Positions 1 to 15,700 of a stretch of 64,000 bases of DNA are shown here, piece by piece. The notes beneath the pieces were generated by a model. The model was not told where the DNA came from, made no database searches, and worked only from the letters and a program-made list of their open reading frames with translations. Position 1 is the first letter of the stretch. Each line of letters opens with the position of its first letter. The stretch comes from Quercus robur (lineage: Eukaryota; Streptophyta; Magnoliopsida; Fagales; Fagaceae): positions 69,371,362 to 69,435,361 of the forward strand of contig NC_065535.1 in assembly GCF_932294415.1 (NCBI RefSeq), written 5' to 3'. The position numbers were made by a program, and so were the translations under genes.

Positions 1-326
1 TCCTTTTGATATTTTTTTTTTTCCTTAAAAAAAAAAAGTCTAATGTAGGTGGGATATGATTTTAGGTTTCTTATTTGATAACAACAGAACTTATGGTCAA
101 ACCTAAAGTGATAAACATATGGAAATTGTTAACATTTGCAGTTTACATATCAAATAACAAAAACCACCAATGGAAATCCTACTGCGGTACTGCTAGTGCT
201 AGTATTGTATCAAATTACGTTTTTATTCACAAAGAAACTAGTACAGTGGATTCATAAAAGATAAAATTATAAAGATAGAGATAATCCGAATAAACTAGTC
301 TTCCAAAGTTACTTTCTATGATTCTC

Positions 327-358
<32 letters not shown>

Positions 359-1425
359 AGGTTACTTTCTCTCATACATTTCTTCTCCCTCACGTAAACA
401 GAAACACATGCGTACGATATCCTCTCTACATTTTGCTCAAACCATCAAATTAAGAGTCCCAAAAGAAGGATAGGCCTATGTTTGAAGGAAGCCGAAAGTG
501 AAAAGAAGTTCCAAAAAAGTTGTATTGACAGCAGGAATTGCTTTCGATGCGTGAATCCTGATAAACATATGAACACCTATGTACAAGTGTTGCTGAAATA
601 ACAATCCTCCTAAATTTTGTTTTATGAACCTAAAAGATAAAATACAATTCCTCCTTTGTCCTTGAGTTACCTTATTTTCATGGATTAACCTGATGATGTC
701 CCTAGTTTATCATTAGCATCTTTATGAAATCTCTATTTTTCTTACGATATATCTGATTAGGAAAAAAAAAAAGCTTAATCAAATCACTATAATGATTAAT
801 GAATAACTCAATCGAATATCAATTTTGCAACACGTTAGGGACATTATTATATTTCCTTATACCTCAAATAAAATATGAGAAATTTTCCAATAAAAAAAAA
901 GTACCACAAAATACTAGAAGCAGAAAACCGAATATTTTTGTGTGGCACAAGTAGGTTAGCGCCAGAGTTGTGGCACATGACAATTTGACAAACACAGCAA
1001 GATGAATTACACCCCCATAAATCGGATTAAGTCCAATCCTCTCCATTTAATTAAACAAAAACTTTATAAATTCAAAAAACAATAGAAAAAGGTAACAAAC
1101 AAAAAGTCAAAAAATATACGATAAGTAATTTAACTGATAAAGTCTTTTTGTAGTCAAATAAAAAATTTTAAATTTAATCTCGCTTATGCCAAAAATTAAA
1201 GCGCTTTATCCTAATAACAAAATCAATTACTATATAATAGGCACTACATATTTAAATTACACAGTATCTATAAAATAAAAAATAAAAATACAGCACAGAA
1301 TTTACTAATTTTTAGACTCTTTTTTAGATAGCGTGTCGGTATAACAAAGACGTCACCGTGACTTTCTTTCTTTTCAGTTTCTTCTTCAAAATTCTAATCA
1401 TTTTTATTATTTTTTTCAAAAACAT
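1..1425. other. AT-rich upstream intergenic DNA
   Basis: No gene is visible. The stretch is AT-rich with long A tracts (about 327-353). Near the Rab gene it contains an ACGT-core motif (GACGTCAC, about 1349-1356) that could be a bZIP site. The short open frames here have no recognisable protein features. Confidence 0.5.
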
Positions 1426-1431
1426 TATATT

Positions 1432-1441
1432 TATATAAATA
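1432..1441 (+). promoter_or_regulatory. TATA box of the Rab2 gene
   Basis: TATATAAATA lies about 190 bases before the ATG at 1623. It is followed by a CT-rich leader (about 1465-1622) typical of a plant 5' UTR. Transcription probably starts near 1465. A GT/TTG microsatellite (about 1545-1575) lies inside the leader. Confidence 0.55.
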
Positions 1442-1622
1442 CAAAAGACATAATAATTTACATTCCTTTCCTCTCATTTCAAGCCTCGACAACTCTCCAA
1501 CTCGAACCTTCTTTCTTTCTTTCTTTAAGGTTTCAGGTTTGTGTGTGCGTGTGTGTGTGTGTTGTTGTTGGTGGTGTTGGTGTCTCTGCTTGATTTCTCT
1601 ACACGACATCGTATCATCGGCC

Positions 1623-6020
<4,398 letters not shown>

Positions 6021-8126
6021 TGAAATAGGAAGAACTTCTGTACTTGATCCTTTTGTGCAATTTACTACGTTTGTTCATCCCCACGACATGAATACACTCT
6101 TTAAACTGTCATGACTTGTGAAGAGCATTAAGATGTATAGATTTAACTTCAGTTGTTCTTGGGAGTTGGGACAGATTTAGTTCTTATATCAGTAATTCAA
6201 CTCTTAGTGCTCAAAGATAACTTAATGACGTTTGCACCATGACAAAATTGGTTAATGATATGTGGATATTACTTTTTTCTTTAGTGTACTTTTGGAGAGT
6301 GAGAATGCTTGCTTGAGTCCGCAATTCTTTCATTTCTTTTTTGGTGGTTTAATTAAATGGTGAGAGGTCACATATTGTGTGTAGCCTTGCCCAATTTTCT
6401 TTCCCCTACTGGGGATGTAACACTTATATAATGAGGATGGTGCGCTGGTGGAGAATTGCATTGCATTCTGTTGATCTTCAAATGCGCCACCAAAAGCAGA
6501 TTTGTTTGTTTATTTATTTTTGCTATATGTATAAGTAGTAAGTTTTATTAGAAAAATGAAGATCAAGTACACAAGAAGTATACCAGACATGTCTCCAAGC
6601 TTTAAAAGTACAATTATAAATAAACTCTTAATAAAGCATATCCTCATCAGGCTAGTCAGACTAGCTATTTGGTAAAATAATAAATAAACACCCCTAAAAA
6701 TAGCATGCATCAGGCTCAATAATGTAGCATTCAACAATAACAAATGAATAAATGAATAGTAACTCAATATCTCTATTGAGTTATCGACATTCTACACACT
6801 CGTGTTCTCCACAGAGCTCTCTCGCAGATTTGGATTGATTTTGCTTGGGTTGCTTGTGGTGGGTTGATATTTTGATTGATTTTTGCGGATCAACTTTGGG
6901 TTGCTTCATCAACCTGGTTATGGTGGAGCTAATGACGACTTGGAGCTTGAATCAGAGTTGGGAGATGATTGATCAAAGCTAACGTTTGTAGATTTGGGTT
7001 GCTCACGGTGGCGGAGCTCATGGGTTGACTGGGTTGCAATGGCAGAGCTCGTGGGTTGTCTGGGTTACAGGTTGCAGTGGCAGAACTTGTGGGTTTGCAA
7101 GAGACTAAGTTGATTTTGGAAAGGAGTAAGAAATTTTTTTTTTTAAAAAAATAGAATATAAATAGAGTATGTCTAGAGCCTAATGTGAATGCTTTCAAGA
7201 AAGAAAATTTATCTACGCCCACCAAAGGCAGAAAAGAAATTCTATATATACAAAAATTTTCACACCTAATGTGACAGATTGTTAAGTAGCAAGATGTCAT
7301 TAGTGTGTCTAGATAAAAATCAGTAAAAATCTGTTAACTCAATTGTTGTTGTGAAAAGTGATAAATTTTTTTGTGCATTCAGCATTGCTCAAGGCAAAAA
7401 ATATGCCTCGTTTCTCTTTGATGCTCGGCATGTTTCGATGAATAACGTAATTTGGTAAGAAAGATTTATAGTGCTGTGGTAGGCCCGACCATTATGACTT
7501 CTAGGTAGACATTTTCAAACTTATGGAATCGGAGACCAGATAACCATTGCCTCGACCTCTGTTATTACATGTGACAGTTGTGAATGAATTCCTTCTGCAG
7601 GACTCGCAAGCAATCCAGCAAACAAAAAAAATACGTTTTCAGCCACAGCTCCATATAAGTGCAACTGTGATGATACTTTGTACAAATCAAATTTGAATTA
7701 AAATATGGAATTAGTAAAAAATAAAGTAGACAACCATGCTAATAATTTGGCCCAGAAATTTTCACAAAGTGTAGGGCAGACATTCAAAGTGCCCTCAAGA
7801 AAATCCATTTCAGACATGGAAAGAACCGATTGATTATCTGGAACTCCAAGAAAGTCAGCAGTTCATAACTGTATTGGTGTCAACTGTCAAATGTGGTTCA
7901 CACGTTGATTTCAAATGGTCCCTTGAGTAATCAGAGAGCACAGAATAAACTACTGAAGAATTCAAATGAAAACAACAAAACCAAGACTGACTATAAACTC
8001 ATTATAATGTTGGGAACTCAAATTACAAAAATGAGTTTTCACACAAGTATTCACAAGTATATGCATTTGGCACTCAACTTAAGAACTTGATATTTAACTT
8101 ATGTCAATTGCTTGAATACTTCATCA
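6021..8126. other. Convergent intergenic region with repeat fragments
   Basis: This holds the 3' ends of the converging Rab2 and ESF2/ABT1-type genes. The segment about 6526-6600 resembles the antisense 3' tail of a plant LINE. The segment about 6850-7110 is a run of short G/T-rich repeats (GGGTTG units) that looks transposon-derived. No protein-coding gene is supported. Confidence 0.4.
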
Positions 8127-10935
8127 CTAAGAATCAGCAAATACCTGCAAAGAGAATTGTTGGACAAACTTAAACAAGAAATGATAATAAAATAGATGAA
8201 ATAGTTGTCAATTAACAAACTGACTTACCCCAGCCAGGGTATCTTTCGAAAGTCGAGCTTTGGCTTGTCCTGCATTATTTGTAACTGGTTGCTTTTGTGG
8301 GAAATGGCGAATAACCTTTGCTGCCTGCTGGCTAACAGGGAGATCGGAGTTCACTCCTAACTCTTGTTGGACCTTTCGCTTCTGTGGATGCAAGATAAAA
8401 CAGATCGTATTGAATTACTGTAATGGCCTGTTTGGATGGAGGGGAGTAGAGTAGAGTTGACTAAAAATAAGCTAATTTTATGCTAAATCTACTCTACTCT
8501 ACTCCCCCTCTCTCTCCCTCAATCCAAACGGATCATAACATTTCTCAAACCAAGAAAATCCTAAACTGAATGTCCTCAGTGAACTAAATTTCTGACTAAG
8601 AATGCCAAGCCTAAGGAGCAATTTGTATAAGTCAACATGATTGAGCAAAACCACGAAAGAGTAAATGAACTGCCACAAAATGCTTAATCCAAAATTCATG
8701 AATATCCATTAGTTTTTTTATAGAAGCAGATAGCTCCATCCATTAATAATAATCAAACCCATTTTTAATTTAAATACATCACATAGTTTTGCAAAGTTTT
8801 AAACCTTCATCAAATCAAAAATTTCAGTGATACCAATGCATTTGAATATTTCCAAATAAAGAATATAGACAGAATTCTACAAAAAGCTCAATCAAACTCA
8901 TGGTTTTTTTCATGGGAAAAACACAACTCATACAATCACTGAACCCTACATCTCATTCTCCATCTCTTGTTATACTTGAGGAAACAGCACTATATTCAAA
9001 GATCATGCCTGCTAGTAAATTTGACAATGTGGATATTCTCTATTTAGCATTCCAGTTTGTTAAAAGTAATCAATTCCGCAAAACGGCAATGTATAAAGAT
9101 CTTAAAAAACCTTTTTAAGCATCCAAAGCTGAGTTTTTATATTAACTATGTCAATCAACATACAGAGTCTGGTCAACTGCATCCATAGTGTGATCAAGAA
9201 AAAGTATTATTTTGAAAAAATATATTTTGTACCTTCTGTAATCGTTCTTCTATAGCACTCAAAGCACGGGACTTATCAACTTTTTTGAGATAGAAATCCC
9301 GTTCCCTTTTGGCCGCAGAAATTTCTAAATCTAGTTTTTGCTCTCGAATGGCATTCTTCTCAACTGCAATAGAAGCATCTTAGGTTATATCGCTAAAGCA
9401 CTACGATTTATTTCACAGCACAATTCACAAAGGTCCTACCAATCTCTGCAGTAAGATCATCCCACTTGAATTTACTCAAGTACTTGATATTCCACATATC
9501 ATAATAGAATTGTGACCTCTTCCTTCCACCTAAAGATGAACAAAAAAAAGCAGACAATTGATTCTCAATTACAAGAGAAAGACAAGTTGGCCACACTTTA
9601 CTAGAAAAAACGAATAATATATATAAGCAAACTTAGAGAAATAAATCCTCTAAAATGGTTTTTTTTTTTTAATTCAATAGCTAGGGGAGAGAGGATTTGA
9701 ACCCTAGATATCATTGTTCGAAACACCAGGTGCTAGTTGAGCTATAAGGCTGTTGGCCCTCTAAAGTGTGTCCAAAAGAACCCACTTTGCAGGTCTTGAG
9801 AGGAACACCAATAATCTTTATGTATAAACAATTAAAAAAAAAAAAAAAAAGAACCGAAAAAGAAGGTGATAATTTCCATCAAAACACATACCTATTTGTT
9901 CACCATTTAACATATTAGCAACTCTCTTAGCAACCTTTTTATCTGTAAATTCAACCCATCTACACGGCAAACAACAACTATCAAATAATTGGATACTACC
10001 AATTACAATTATCAAGCTTTAATAAACTAAAATGGAAGATATAAAAGAATTTTCAGACATACCCTTCAGAAAATTTTTGCTTTCCGTACTTACCAGCTCG
10101 ACTACGATGTACTTGAGAAGCTGGATCTGTAAAAAACCAAAATTTCAACATGTATAGAAAATCATTGAAGGAAAAGGAAAACCAAAAAGGAAACAAGAAA
10201 AACCATGTAATTTTTTAAATTAATAAAAATGACAAAAGAAATTTACACTGGTTGCTTACTTTGAGATACCAGATAAATCCGATCTATTTCTCCATATTGA
10301 GAGAGAATAACACGAAGACCATCAGGATCCATTTTTGGAGGAATCCGACTCAAGTAGCAAATGCCACGCATGCCACCCTTTGCAGCTCGCTCCAAAACCC
10401 GCTTCTTCTTTTTTTCTTTCTGAAGATCTGCGGCGATCTTAGCATTCGCTTCTGAATACTCCTTATATCTTTTAACCATTTGTTCTTCCTCATCCAAATG
10501 ACTCTCTCCATTCACCTCTTCTTTAATCTTAGCCTTCCCAACTTCCACCGACAAATTTTTTTGTTCGTTTTCACTAGCATCGTCATCAGATTTTGAATTC
10601 CCCTCCACTTCTTTTTTGTTTAACAATAACTTATGTTCAGTTGGCATTTCATCATTGGATTTCAGACTATTAACCTCGTCTTTCTCCTCTAGATGATTCC
10701 CTCCCTTAAACTCTAGTTGATCCTCTTGTTTATTCTCAACCTTCACAGTTCCCACTAATAAACCCTTTTTCTTGCTGTTTGTGATTGCATCATTGAATTT
10801 TGGATTCCCTTCCATTCCGAACCTCCTGTCAACTGCTTCCTTTTCATTTAATAATTGCTTCTTTTTATTTTTCTTTTTTATGCTACTTTTACCCCTGGAT
10901 TTTGCACTATGAAAATCGCATTCTTCATCAACCAT
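8127..10935 (-). CDS. ESF2/ABT1-type RRM protein (pre-18S rRNA processing)
   Basis: Seven coding exons on the minus strand: 10935-10260, 10126-10063, 9959-9892, 9529-9440, 9363-9233, 8381-8229 and 8144-8127, which together give 399 residues in phase. Residues 1-190 are a lysine- and glutamate-rich, low-complexity tail. A single RRM follows at about 195-300, starting near GICYLSRIPP and running past WVEFTDKK and MLNGEQIGG. The conserved stretch NIKYLSKFKWDDL and a basic helix are typical of yeast Esf2 and animal ABT1. These proteins act in the nucleolus in the small-subunit processome. An upstream in-frame start at 10965 is possible, but 10935 directly follows a likely 5' UTR splice acceptor. 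The promoter holds telo-box-like and site II-like motifs that suit a ribosome-biogenesis gene. Confidence 0.92.
8424..8535. mobile_element. Tourist-like MITE in an intron
   Basis: A 112-bp foldback whose ends TGGCCTGTTTGGATGGAG and the reverse complement of CTCAATCCAAACGGATCA pair well, as do the GGAGTAGAGTAGAG arms inside. TAA on both sides (8421-8423, 8536-8538) is the target duplication expected of PIF/Harbinger elements. It lies between exons 5 and 6 of the ESF2/ABT1-type gene. Confidence 0.75.
9659..9757 (-). mobile_element. tRNA-derived SINE
   Basis: On the minus strand the element shows box A TAGCTCAACTAGC and box B GGTTCAAATCC and ends in a poly(A) tail (T run at 9659-9672 on the plus strand). 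Imperfect target duplications flank it (CCTCTAAAATG near 9648 and CCTCTAAAGTG near 9758). It belongs to the same family as 32480-32575. It lies in an intron of the ESF2/ABT1-type gene, in the gene's own orientation. Confidence 0.65.
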
Positions 10936-11541
10936 TCTTACCAATGAAAACAGGACATAAATCACAGTTTGACGATCACACTACAAAAAAAGACAACATA
11001 AAACTGACAACCATAAGTAAATAAATAACAGCAGCAAGAAAATCAATATACAAAACTTATTTCATACAATTTCAAACCCCCCCAATTCTCATTTTAACCC
11101 ATGAATCCTCCCCCTTATAAAGAAAGCAAAAAAATCAATCTGACAAAAGATTAACCATGCATATCACAATCAAAATAGACGTTTATCAGTATCATTGCCT
11201 CAAATTAGCGGCTTTCAAACTAGAGAGAAATTCAGATAAACCTTCAAATTCCACAAACTACAAAGCAAAGCAGTGAAAGTACAAACCACCCCACTTCCTT
11301 TACACAGTTTCACGCCTATACACATTACATAATTTACATCACCCACCCAATTCAGAAAACTCTCTCTCTCACTCTCTCTCTCTCTCTCTCTCTCAAGTTC
11401 CAAGATACCCAAAACTCAACAGTGTAAAGAACAAATTTTTTCACATATACAACAACAAAAACTCAAACAGAACAACAATAGCATAAACCCATATCAGCGT
11501 ATAACCCTATGGAGAGAGAGACAGAGAGAGAGAGAGAGAAC

Positions 11542-11640
11542 CTAAAGATTGTGGGTAGCGCCGCCGAGCTGAGGTTGTGGGTGTGCGAGACGAGAGAAGA
11601 AAGAGATGACAGTGATATAGAGAAGAGAGGGAAATTCGAT
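11542..11640 (-). other. Probable 5' UTR exon of the ESF2/ABT1-type gene
   Basis: The minus strand here is a CT-rich leader ending at a clean donor (CTTTAG followed by GTTCTC). A plausible acceptor lies one base before the ATG at 10935 (TTTTCATTGGTAAG). The intervening ~600 bases contain a GA microsatellite (11360-11396). This is inferred from sequence only; no transcript was seen. Confidence 0.45.
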
Positions 11641-11665
11641 GGGGGTGGTATACTGCTTGGTCAGC

Positions 11666-11700
11666 TGGGCCGTAACTTAAACAAACCCTTCAAGCCCACT
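11666..11700 (-). promoter_or_regulatory. Site II and telo-box-like cluster
   Basis: Within 35 bases are TGGGCC (11666-11671), AAACCCTT (11683-11690) and AGCCCA (11693-11698), just upstream of the inferred 5' UTR of the minus-strand gene. In plants, site II elements bound by TCP factors together with telo boxes mark ribosomal-protein and ribosome-biogenesis promoters. That fits the ESF2/ABT1 assignment. Confidence 0.55.
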
Positions 11701-12580
11701 TACTTACTTCGTAGAGGTTTTTTTTTTTTTTTTTTTTAAGACGAGAATTTTTTTTACTTGACTGTGTTTGCAATGTTGGGCTCATTAAAATTTCCCAACC
11801 AATGAAAGTTTTGGTTTCCAACAAACACGTTTGATGTTCAAAATCTTGGGAAATGCTTGGCTTCAATGCGTTTTGTGCACTGAATCTGATGGGATACTGC
11901 CATGTGCTGATTTTTAAACACCAAAGTATTCTATCAAATCTAGTGCACAGGACACTGAACTTAAGATGGATCTTAAAAATCCCATATCTTTCAATTATCA
12001 AAAAACAGATTTGTGAAAATAATAATAATAAATAAATTGATGTATTAAGAATTAGATATCCCCATCTTGACATGTGGTGGCACAAATCAAATGGCTTTCA
12101 AGACACCAAATATTTCATTCTCTCTCACACATAAAAATGAATCTCTATTTTCTTATTTATTAAAATGAATTGAATCTATCTTGTACTTAGATTTCCAAGA
12201 TTCATTAGAATATAATGGGTCCGTTGGGTTAAACATTTTTGAAGCTTAAAATAGCATTTTAAAAACTCAAAACTTTGTTTTGCAATCACAACTCTATATA
12301 GTTTTTTTTTTTTTTTTAATGGCCGAAACTCATTTTAAACTCAAAACATTGTTTTCCAACAACTTATAAAAATACACCTAATATGTATGAGATTCATTTT
12401 TATCTTATAACTGTGTCTGTTGGGCTATTAGTTATAATTAGTTATAACTAGAATGGACCCATGATCATCTCCTCTCTTTCGTTTTGGGTTTTCACTTTTC
12501 TCCCTAGAAGATTGAGATGGATTGGGACTATCCTCTAATTTTATTTTTTTTTTGGCTCTATATATCATGATCATTATTCA

Positions 12581-12624
<44 letters not shown>

Positions 12625-12786
12625 TAAAAAGAGAAAATCGAGCCTAAGTAACCCAGCCCATATATCCACATAAATTAAAACGGTGCGCTTAACCCCAAAA
12701 AACCCAGCCAAAAATTTCACTATCCCATAGCCAAAGGGTTTTACTTGTACTTGTACAGTGTGAAACAGAAACAGAGACGAATAGCA
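11701..12786. other. Bidirectional upstream region
   Basis: AT-rich DNA between the head-to-head ESF2/ABT1-type and PPR genes. A (TA)n tract lies at about 12595-12619. An AGCCCA motif at about 12655 could serve as a site II element for the PPR gene, since such sites are frequent in genes for mitochondrial proteins. No other gene is seen. Confidence 0.45.
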
Positions 12787-15700
12787 ATGAAGCTTCTCTT
12801 CCAATCTTTCACCGGTAATCCTCCATTTCCATTTCCTATTTCCCAATCTCTCAAAAACCCATCTTCCCAATTTCCTTCTTTTTTTTTTATCATTTAAATC
12901 TCATAAATAAGATTTTTTTTTTTTTTTATATATATATAAATTTTCAGGCCACCATAGATCAGTAGCTCGAGTACTGGGTCGCCGGTACTTTGCAGCTTCA
13001 ACAGAAGAGTATGCAAAGCGAAACTACGCCAACAATGTCTCTGAGTACAACTCTGTTGTGGGCTCACTCACTGCCCAAAGAAGGTACTCTTTTTTTTTTT
13101 TTTAATACTTCTATACATTCATCTTTAGCTTTTTAACATTAACAAAATTTTCATCTTTATCTTTATTAGTATGTGAAAAGAACTTACTTTTTTTTTTATA
13201 GTACAAGACTTGATTTTTATGGGTGTATACTATATAGGCATTTCTTGTTGAGGGATGTGTATGATGATATGATGTTGGATGGGGTGCAGCCCACAAGGGA
13301 TGTGTTCCACTCCCTCATTGTTGGGACAATGAAAGGTGTCCGCTTGCAAGACGGTTTTTACTTCAAGGATCAAATGAAAACCACCGGTTTGCTTCCTGAT
13401 GTATGCGTCTTTTACTCTCATTTTTTAAAACTATAATTCATGTAGTAGGACTTAGGACTATAGTTTTTCTTAGGTGTTGTGGATTATATTACTTAAATTA
13501 AATTTAACAGCTCGGTTGCATTGGAATTTAATTGTCATTAGGGAAGATAACACTGTTTGTTCTGTATTCGTAATGCAGTCAAGTGATTGAATTTAATTGG
13601 GGAGCTTAAGTTTTTCCCATTTAGTATATATGGGATTTTCAGAAATGTGATGTTTGTAGATAACAAGTTTTTAAATTGATCCTTATTGAGCAATTATAGA
13701 GGCCCGTTTGGTTTTTATTTTTATTTTTTGGGTTGGATGATTGATGCTGTGTATGTATGGGATTTATTGCAGGTCAGAAATGTGATGTTTGTATATAAAA
13801 ATTTGCTCATGTGATCTCTGTGAGAATTTTAGAACCCCAATTCTTTTTTTCATGTTAATGTTCTGTTTGATTGCTGATGTGTATGAGGAACAAGTAGTAA
13901 GGAAGCTGGGACCTTTTCCTTTTCTGTTTAAAATCTTGCAAGGAGAAACAGATTGGTTTGATTTTTGTTTTGTGCTGATGTTTCTCTCATAGGACATAAA
14001 GAAGATGGGTTTGGTTAGTTAAATGTTAATATTAGTTGTGTGAAGTAGGGTTGTGCATGTTCGTTATTTATTGTATTCGCTATACCTTTCAGGGCATTGT
14101 GCTTGAATATGACAGAGAACTTCTTGTGGCTGATACAGTGAATTACGGATAAGATAAGCTTATGCAATCAGTATTAGGATTTTTTTCTGTGCTTTTTGTG
14201 TGTGTGTGTTTTTCAGGGAGAAGCTGTGTGCATTCATCTGTACCAAAAATAAATATGTGTCCCTTTTGAAGTTTTCCCCCCTTCAAGTAGGGAGAGATTG
14301 TTTTATTCTCTTATTTATAGTATGCTGCAAATTTAATTATTTTCAAATGCATGAATCCACTAGACCAGTGAATAAGTTGATCCAATATTTGTGTATGTGC
14401 TCTGTTTTGTATCTCTTAATGTCAAAGCTTTCAATTATGTAAGCCAAATTTATTATTAATTCTTTTTTTTTAACAGATGTGAATTTGTGTTTTTATTAAT
14501 GTTATAGGTTAATTTATACAACATTTTAATCTCGTTATGCGGGAAATGCAAAAACTCTGACCAGGCAGTCCAGGTATATTGGAGCCTTAATTTGTAATGA
14601 ATACATTATTTCGTTTTTATAGCATTTGAAGCTTAATCAGACTGTTTTCTTAATAACTTTTTCTATTTGAATAAAAGATTTTGGAAGAAATGAAGAAATC
14701 TGAAGTAAAGCCCAATGCCCAAACTTTTGTCTGTCTACTTAATGCATGTGCTGCAGCAGGCCGGTTAGATCGAGTGTATGTTACTTTTTGCTATGAGTTT
14801 TCATATTGGCCTACCTTGGTACATTTTTTACTACAAAATTATAAGCTACACTTTAACATGATAGGTATGCAATTGTTCGTGATATGACTGCTGCTGGTGT
14901 TGGGTTGAACAAATTCTGCTATGCAGGACTTATAACTGCACACAAGAACAAGACACCTGTAGCAGATGATTTTGCCACCAAAGTATCCAAATATGTTTCT
15001 CTGCTTTAATTAGTTCGTATTGTCTCATTTTTCTTTTAAGCGTTTTCTAATATTTCACTTTTGTGGAAAGGTCATTGAGTTTGTTGAGCGGTCTAAGGAC
15101 TCTTTGGCAGTTGATTCAACTGGCACTACTGCTGAAAATGTGATGATGGGTGTTTCAGAAGAAGAAATGTATAATATACCCACTGCCGAATATGTTTATA
15201 GGCGTGGAGGTTTTGTAAACAGGCAGCTGATGATTTATCATGTTGCTCTTCATGCTTGTGCAGATCTCAAGAATGTAGAGGTACTAGTCAACATCTCTGC
15301 TTACCTCTTGATTTTACTTGTTAAGAAAAATCAAATTCTTCCAGCTCCTATTCATGTGTGTGACTGTTCTTACAAATTTTGGTACTGACAACAAAAATCT
15401 CTTATCTGATAAGCCAATGAGTGCTAGCTCAAATGACATTCAAAAGCATGCTTAAAGCTTAAAGCCTAGCTGGCCAAAGCATATCTGATCTAATGAAGCT
15501 TGTCTCAAGTGAACACATTTTTGGTGCTTTTTGAAGAAGCACAAAAGCTTGCCTAGGCATTCCTTTTTTCCATTTTGGTTTAAAAATATTTGAATCATTA
15601 TAATTAATCACTTAATTGTGAAGGAAATGACATAGACCACTGAATCATTATACAAATAGTATTCTTCAGGTGTTCTATTACACAAACAATTTTTTGTTTA

